Source: Methanomicrobiales archaeon
GTDB taxonomy: Archaea; Halobacteriota; Methanomicrobia; Methanomicrobiales; Methanoculleaceae
Reading direction: 5' to 3'
NCBI GenBank assembly: GCA_019136335.1
Contig: JAGVUK010000067.1
Span: 1-11,694 of the forward strand
DNA length: 11,694 nucleotides
Made by a program: the position numbers and the translations under genes
Part shown: piece after piece, positions 7,720-11,694 of the stretch
How the letters are laid out: every line of letters begins with the position of its first letter
Position numbering within the stretch: the first letter of the stretch is position 1
Notes under the pieces: model-generated
Databases searched by the model: none
What the model was told of the DNA's origin: nothing
What the model saw: only the letters and a program-made list of their open reading frames with translations

Positions 7720-8915
7720 AGGATCACCTCCACCTCCTCGCCGACCTCGAACCCTTCGCTCGACGCCGGGACCCGCACGACTCCATCGCTCTGCACCAGG
7801 GTGTTGAGGAGCCCGGACTTCCCAAAGACCGGCACGGCCTCGCCGTCCCTGACGCTGACCCGGACGTAGTCCTCCCGCCCGCGCGTGGAGGGGATGTTCT
7901 GTCTCAGCCGTGCGGAGAGGGTCCGCCGGGAGATCGTGGTGCCGAGCATCGCCGCGAGCAAATGGTCGACGATGGCGACGAGCACGACGAACGCCGAGGC
8001 CGGGTGGCCGGGGAGCCCGATGATCGGTTTTCCCCGTGCCGTCCCGATGATGGTGGGTTTCCCGGGCGCGAGGGCGATCCCGTGCACCAGCACCTTGCCG
8101 AGGTCTGCGATGACCGCAGCGGTGTTGTCCCGCTCGTCCTTCGAAGAGCCTCCCGATACCAGGACCACGTCGCACGTGTCGAGCGCCGAAGAGATCGCCT
8201 TCTCAAGCGCCGCCCGCTCATCCCTGACGATCCCGAAGTAGACCGGGCGGCACCCCCGCTCCGTCACGAAGGCGCCGGCGAGATGGGAGTTCGCGTCCCG
8301 CACCTCGCCCGGCCCCGGGGTCGCGGCGACGGGGACGACCTCGTTTCCCGTGGATATGATCCCGATCCGCGGGACCGTCGCCACAGAGACCCGGCCGGCG
8401 CCGACCGCCGCGGCGACGCCGATATCCCGGGGCGAGAGGACGCGGCCCCGCTCGAGGACGACCTCCCCCGCCCGGAAGTCCTCTCCCCGGGAGACCACGT
8501 TCTCGCCGGGCGCCACCGGGCGGTGCACGAGGACGTCGTCCCCGATCTGCTCGGCGTGCTCGATCATCACGACCGCATCGGCACCGCGAGGGAGAGCGCC
8601 GCCGGTGGGGACGTACTTGCAGGCCCCCGGGGAGATGCTCCCGGCATCCCTGCTCCCCATCCCCACCCGGCCCCGGCACGGGAGCATCGCCGGGATGGCC
8701 TCGGAGGCCCCGGTGGTATCGGCCGCGGCGACTGCGTAGCCGTCGACCGTCGACCGGTCAAACCCCGGTATATCGCTATCGGCACAGACGTCCCCCGCAA
8801 GGGCCCGGTGGAGGGCATCTTTGAGCGGGATATCCTCGCACCCGGGGAGGGGTGCGGTCCTTCGCACCACCTCAATAGCCTCGCTGACCGGGACGACCGA
8901 TAGAAAGAGGCTCAT
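7713..8915 (-). CDS. moeA: Molybdopterin molybdenumtransferase MoeA
   Basis: This is a 400-residue cytosolic MoeA that catalyses metal insertion into adenylylated molybdopterin to give molybdenum or tungsten cofactor. The length is normal for a stand-alone MoeA. Motifs are STVDGYAV (D58, G59), YVPTGGALPRGADAV, a GIISTGNEVVP segment, VSGGSSKDERDNT and GLPGHP (300-305), then the C-terminal beta-barrel domain ending in EVEVILW. It starts with ATG overlapping the stop of the small upstream gene by 4 bp (ATGA) and has no clear Shine-Dalgarno of its own, so coupled translation is likely. The adjacent second MoeA has a different architecture. Many archaea carry two MoeA paralogues, which has led to the proposal that they differ in metal preference (Mo versus W). 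The sequence alone does not assign which is which. Confidence 0.95.
   Translation of the reverse strand: MSLFLSVVPVSEAIEVVRRTAPLPGCEDIPLKDALHRALAGDVCADSDIPGFDRSTVDGYAVAAADTTGASEAIPAMLPCRGRVGMGSRDAGSISPGACKYVPTGGALPRGADAVVMIEHAEQIGDDVLVHRPVAPGENVVSRGEDFRAGEVVLERGRVLSPRDIGVAAAVGAGRVSVATVPRIGIISTGNEVVPVAATPGPGEVRDANSHLAGAFVTERGCRPVYFGIVRDERAALEKAISSALDTCDVVLVSGGSSKDERDNTAAVIADLGKVLVHGIALAPGKPTIIGTARGKPIIGLPGHPASAFVVLVAIVDHLLAAMLGTTISRRTLSARLRQNIPSTRGREDYVRVSVRDGEAVPVFGKSGLLNTLVQSDGVVRVPASSEGFEVGEEVEVILW
7722..7731 (-). promoter_or_regulatory. Near-perfect Shine-Dalgarno inside the end of moeA
   Basis: The minus-strand sequence GGAGGTGATC complements almost the whole archaeal 16S 3' tail. It lies within the last codons of moeA (the EVEVI region). 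GGAGG is 7 nt from the GTG at 7719 and 10 nt from the GTG at 7716. It implies active re-initiation and strong translation of the downstream MoeA-PBP gene rather than passive coupling alone. Confidence 0.7.
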
Positions 8916-9094
8916 CTGAAGCAGCCCAACTGACAGTTCCGGATCTTGATCCTCGGTTCCCGCCGGTTGCAGTACCGGGCGATATCCATCTTCGGTATGT
9001 TGTACTTTTCCGCTATCTCGAAGGCCTGGGGGCAGGTGATCTCGTTGGTTATGCCGTAGTCTTCGAATGCTTTTCGCACCTTTTCTTCATCCAT
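8912..9094 (-). CDS. Small four-cysteine protein heading the moeA operon (function unknown)
   Basis: This protein has 60 residues from the ATG at 9094; a GTG at 9103 would add three (63). I do not recognise a named family, but from memory short proteins of anaerobes ending in CQLGCF look alike. The N-terminal two-thirds is predicted helical and charged and reads like a small helix-turn-helix: a TCPQAFEIAEKYNIP segment followed by KMDIARYCNRR. The tail IKIRNCQLGCFR carries a CxxxC. The four cysteines at 21, 42, 54 and 58 could bind a metal or an iron-sulfur cluster. It has no signal peptide or membrane segment. It overlaps moeA by 4 bp (ATGA) and is first in the operon behind a TATA-like box. 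Its position suggests a link to molybdenum/tungsten cofactor synthesis, perhaps as regulator or metal-handling factor. That is inference from context only. Confidence 0.75.
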   Translation of the reverse strand: MDEEKVRKAFEDYGITNEITCPQAFEIAEKYNIPKMDIARYCNRREPRIKIRNCQLGCFR

Positions 9095-9130
9095 AGTACT
9101 CACATGGTCTGCCTGCAGAGAGATAGGATT

Positions 9131-9142
9131 TACTATAGGGCA
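9131..9142 (-). promoter_or_regulatory. Candidate TATA box of the molybdenum/tungsten cofactor operon
   Basis: The minus-strand sequence CCCTATAGTA (9140-9131), continuing into AATCC, is the only AT-rich TATA-like element upstream of the small gene. Expected initiation about 26 bp downstream falls near 9105-9108. That gives a leader of only a few bases before GTG 9103, or about 12 bases before ATG 9094. No operator palindrome or Moco riboswitch-like structure is evident. Confidence 0.45.
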
Positions 9143-9155
9143 GGGTCAGGCACTA

Positions 9156-9166
9156 CCATTTAGCGT
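9156..9166 (+). promoter_or_regulatory. Candidate TATA-like element of the dtdA-ftsZ-secE operon
   Basis: CCATTTAGCGT is the AT-richest plus-strand element at the right distance (about 26 bp) from the ATG at 9188. The bases before that ATG (GGCCCATGTATACTG) contain no Shine-Dalgarno, which fits a leaderless mRNA. An alternative element, ATTTACTATAGG (9128-9139), would give a leader of about 28 nt. Both assignments are weak. Confidence 0.3.
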
Positions 9167-9187
9167 GCCGCCGGCCCATGTATACTG

Positions 9188-10501
9188 ATGCGGATCGCGC
9201 TGATCAACTCAAAGCAGGATGCCGCGGGGGTAAACATCCGTGACCACCTCCTTTCCCTGCTCGCGGAGGGCGGGCGATGGCCGCTTACGGATAACCACAC
9301 GCTGGCGTTTCACGAGGTCCGGGGAAGGCTGATCCACCAGGACCGGATCGACGAAGAGGTCGACGCCGACCTCATCATCTTCATATCCCGGCACTCGAGT
9401 GCGCAACCGGCGCCCGCCCTGACCGTGCACGTGACCGGCAACTACGGGGCCGCCGACCTCGGCGGGGAGCCGGGGATGCTTGCGCCGGCAGCCCCTGCGT
9501 GGATGCACGCCATTCTCCAGAACCTCGCCGCCCGGGCCCCGGAGGGTTACCGGGTCTCCTACGAGGTGACGCACCACGGTCCGACGGCGCTCTTCACGCC
9601 CTCGCTCTTCGTTGAGATCGGGTCCACCGCCGCCGAGTGGGCCGACCCCGCCGCCGGGAGAGCGGCGGCGGAGAGTATCCTCTCCGCAGTGCCGCGGGAG
9701 ACGATCAACCTCATCGGGTTTGGCGGGACCCACTACGCCGTGCGGCAGACCTCTATCGCCCTCGCCTCCCGGGGCGCCTTCGGCCACATCGCGCCGACCC
9801 GGGAGATCGGCGCCCTCGAGATCGGCCTCGTCCGGCGGATGCAGGAGGCAAGCCGCGCCGTCGCCGCCTACATCGATGAAAAATCACTTCCCTCCGGTGA
9901 GGCCGGGCGGATCGAGCGGTTGCTCGATGACGCCGGGATCCTCATCCTCTCAGAATCGGAGATCCGGGAGATCGGGGACCTCGAATGGGCCACCTACCTC
10001 CGGGTACGGGTTCTCGCCGAAGAGATCGCCGCCGGGTCCCGCCTCCGGGTCCACGGCCTTACCGGGCAGGGAATGCCCGTGCCGGTCGGGATAAACCCGG
10101 TTCTCGTTGAAGAAGCAGTGAAATCCGATAAAGGCGGGTTTATCGGCGCCCTCGATAGATTGCCCGTGGCCCATCTCTCAAAAGGCTCAACGGAGGTGCT
10201 ATCGACGTTTATCGGGTTTGAGGGTGAGTCCTCCCGACTCGCAAGTGATATAACTACCCTCTGCGTAAAACTCTTACTTATCTCTGAAGACGCTGTAATC
10301 GACGGTGATCACCTCGTCCTCCGGAAGGTGCGGTTCGACCCCGAGAAGGCGCGTAGGCTTGGGGTTCCGAGAGGGCCGCTCTTTGCCATGCTTGCCGGCG
10401 GGAAGGCGGTTGAGATCGAGGGACAGAAGATCACACCCGATGCAGTGCAGACAACCAGTACAAAGAGGATACATATCCCGGGATTGGAGAGATACATATG
10501 A
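9188..10501 (+). CDS. dtdA: D-aminoacyl-tRNA deacylase (GEK1/DTD2 type) with C-terminal extension
   Basis: This cytosolic hydrolase releases D-amino acids from mischarged tRNA, keeping them out of proteins. The 437-residue product has the N-terminal family core: MRIALINSKQDAAGVNI, FISRHSS, TGNYG, VTHHGPT (127-133, His pair H129/H130) and GFGGTHYA (177-184, H182). The core ends near residue 270. The smallest archaeal and plant-type cores are about 270-300 residues, so about 150 extra residues follow. They include HGLTGQGMPVP and, from L391, LGVPRGPLFAMLAGGKAV followed by EGQKITPDAV. That last stretch resembles the GVPPGPLYGKLKRG-type motif of RNase Z. From memory, long forms are normal in Methanomicrobia. 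The ATG at 9188 has no Shine-Dalgarno and is probably leaderless. The stop overlaps the ftsZ start by 4 bp, so the two genes are translationally linked. Confidence 0.94.
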   Translation: MRIALINSKQDAAGVNIRDHLLSLLAEGGRWPLTDNHTLAFHEVRGRLIHQDRIDEEVDADLIIFISRHSSAQPAPALTVHVTGNYGAADLGGEPGMLAPAAPAWMHAILQNLAARAPEGYRVSYEVTHHGPTALFTPSLFVEIGSTAAEWADPAAGRAAAESILSAVPRETINLIGFGGTHYAVRQTSIALASRGAFGHIAPTREIGALEIGLVRRMQEASRAVAAYIDEKSLPSGEAGRIERLLDDAGILILSESEIREIGDLEWATYLRVRVLAEEIAAGSRLRVHGLTGQGMPVPVGINPVLVEEAVKSDKGGFIGALDRLPVAHLSKGSTEVLSTFIGFEGESSRLASDITTLCVKLLLISEDAVIDGDHLVLRKVRFDPEKARRLGVPRGPLFAMLAGGKAVEIEGQKITPDAVQTTSTKRIHIPGLERYI

Positions 10502-11595
10502 AATCCATCGTAGAAGAGGCACTTTCACGGGCACGAGAGGAGCAGCGCTTTGCTGAGCCCACGGGGGTCGACAAGGATCTCGAAGACATCCTCATGGAAC
10601 TCCGGACGGAGATTGCGGTCGTCGGGTGCGGAGGCGGCGGTTCGAATACGGTCACCCGGATGGCGGAGGAAGGCATCAACGGGGCGCGGCTGATCGCCCT
10701 CAACACCGACGCCCAGCACCTCATCCGGACCCAGGCGGAGACCCGGATCCTGATCGGAAGACAGAGGACGCGAGGCCTTGGCGCGGGCTCGATCCCTCAG
10801 GTCGGTGAGGAGGCGGCTCTCGAGAACGAGGACGACATCAAGCGGGCCGTCGAAGGGTGCGACATGGTCTTCATCACCACCGGCCTTGGGGGCGGCACCG
10901 GAACAGGCTCCGCCCCCGTGGTCGCGAAGGCCGCCCGGGAGGAGGGCGCCCTGACCATCGCCGTGGTCACCCTGCCGTTCACGGCGGAAGGCGCCATCCG
11001 GGCGCAGAACGCCGAGGCGGGTCTCGAGCGGCTCCGCGAGGTGGCGGATACCGTCATCGTCGTCCCAAACGACCGCCTGCTCGAGGTCGTGCCCCGTCTT
11101 CCCCTCCATGCCGCCTTCAAGGTCTCCGACGAGGTGCTGATGCGGGCGGTCAAGGGCATCACCGAACTGATCACGATGCCCGGTCTCGTGAACCTCGACT
11201 TCGCTGATGTCCGGACTGTCATGGAGCGGGGCGGGGTCGCGATGATCGGTATGGGCGAAAGCGACAGCGAGGACAAAGCCGCCGACTCGGTCAAGAAGGC
11301 GCTGCGCTCTCCGCTGCTTGACGTGGATATCTCCGGGGCGACCGCAGCCCTCGTCAACGTGGTCGGCGGGCCGGATATGACCATGTATGAGGCTGAAGGC
11401 GTTATCCAGGAGGTCTACGACCGCATCGACCCGGATGCCCGTATCATATGGGGTGCTCAGGTCGATCCCGAGATGCAGGGGCGGATGCGGACGCTCCTTG
11501 TCATCACGGGTGTCCGGTCACCACAAATATATGGGAGAAACGAAAAGAGTATGCCACGTATGATGAAACAGTTTGAGATCGACTTCCTGAAGTGA
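10498..11595 (+). CDS. ftsZ: Cell division protein FtsZ
   Basis: This is a tubulin-like GTPase that polymerises at mid-cell into the division ring. It has 365 residues. The GTP-binding loops are intact: VVGCGGGGSNT (T1, 41-51), LNTDAQHL (68-75), and the tubulin signature GLGGGTGTGSAP (129-140). The catalytic T7 loop, NLDFAD, is at 232-237 with D234 and D237. About 36 N-terminal residues precede the GTPase domain, as in archaeal FtsZ. The C-terminus is short and ends QFEIDFLK, like the archaeal FtsZ1 tail. The ATG overlaps the dtdA stop by 4 bp, with GGAG about 9 nt upstream. SecE begins 7 bp after its stop. The FtsZ-SecE order is common in euryarchaea and usually continues into Spt5/NusG and ribosomal protein genes. 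Many archaea have a second ftsZ elsewhere. Assignment to the FtsZ1 group rests on the tail and neighbourhood. Confidence 0.97.
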   Translation: MKSIVEEALSRAREEQRFAEPTGVDKDLEDILMELRTEIAVVGCGGGGSNTVTRMAEEGINGARLIALNTDAQHLIRTQAETRILIGRQRTRGLGAGSIPQVGEEAALENEDDIKRAVEGCDMVFITTGLGGGTGTGSAPVVAKAAREEGALTIAVVTLPFTAEGAIRAQNAEAGLERLREVADTVIVVPNDRLLEVVPRLPLHAAFKVSDEVLMRAVKGITELITMPGLVNLDFADVRTVMERGGVAMIGMGESDSEDKAADSVKKALRSPLLDVDISGATAALVNVVGGPDMTMYEAEGVIQEVYDRIDPDARIIWGAQVDPEMQGRMRTLLVITGVRSPQIYGRNEKSMPRMMKQFEIDFLK

Positions 11596-11602
11596 GCCGG
11601 TT

Positions 11603-11694
11603 ATGATGGACTATAAAGAGAAGTTTGAGGAAGTAACGTCGTTCAAGATCGAAGAGGAACTCTTCAAGAAGTACTGGCGGGTGCTGAAACTGGC
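11603..11694 (+). CDS. secE: Protein translocase subunit SecE/Sec61 gamma (5' part only)
   Basis: This is the start of SecE, the small clamp subunit of the SecYE translocon that brackets SecY in the membrane. Only 30 codons are present before the window ends. They give an amphipathic, charged N-terminal helix (YKEKFEEVTSFKIEEELF, then KKYWRVLKLA), which in archaeal SecE precedes a single transmembrane helix that would lie beyond the edge. Start choice is ATG 11603 or ATG 11606; the second gives the usual MDYKEKF. GTGAG around 11592-11596, overlapping the ftsZ stop, may be the ribosome binding site. It is separated from ftsZ by 7 bp and is surely co-transcribed. The ftsZ-secE neighbourhood supports the call. 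Confidence 0.85.
   Translation, partial: MMDYKEKFEEVTSFKIEEELFKKYWRVLKL

Noticed and set aside
7720..8175. A 152-codon upstream extension of the MoeA-PBP reading frame
   Set aside because: The extra residues are Arg/Gly/His-rich and lie wholly inside moeA in another frame. The GTG starts at 7719/7716 with a near-perfect Shine-Dalgarno give a protein that begins like a normal MoeA.

Overview
The window is GC-rich archaeal chromosome and looks like a methanogen of the Methanomicrobiales, probably Methanoculleus or a close relative. That placement is inference from recalled family resemblance. It rests on an archaeal-type FtsZ followed at once by SecE, a GEK1/DTD2-type D-aminoacyl-tRNA deacylase, an archaeal Thg1-like protein, two archaeal MoeA paralogues, a site-2 protease with CBS domains, archaeal TATA-like boxes and several apparently leaderless starts. 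There are ten protein genes, densely packed and often overlapping by 4 bp. I see no rRNA, tRNA, CRISPR array, insertion sequence or prophage.

Layout from left to right. (1) On the minus strand, up to about 1049, lies a membrane site-2 protease with two CBS domains. Its N-terminus looks damaged. (2) A short divergent promoter region leads to a plus-strand PRC-barrel protein (1107-1370) and a Thg1-like 3'-5' nucleotidyltransferase (1417-2151). (3) Isoleucyl-tRNA synthetase (2134-5313, minus) converges on Thg1 with an 18-bp overlap. (4) A TIGR00725/LOG-fold protein (5448-5930, plus) diverges from ileS and overlaps the next gene tail to tail by 74 bp. (5) A minus-strand molybdenum/tungsten cofactor operon reads from 9094 to 5857. 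It encodes a small four-cysteine protein, MoeA, and a second MoeA carrying a C-terminal substrate-binding-protein-like domain, with overlaps at both junctions. (6) A plus-strand operon holds dtdA (9188-10501), ftsZ (10498-11595) and the start of secE (11603 to the edge).

The themes are tRNA quality and translation (Thg1, IleS, DtdA), pterin-cofactor metal insertion for the molybdo/tungsto-enzymes of a methanogen, and cell division with protein export. Most of this is housekeeping and I do not see a clear new defence or mobile system. The points most worth a second look are the frame break in the site-2 protease, the uncharacterised CQLGCF-ending small protein at the head of the moeA operon, and an RNase Z-like motif in the C-terminal extension of DtdA.
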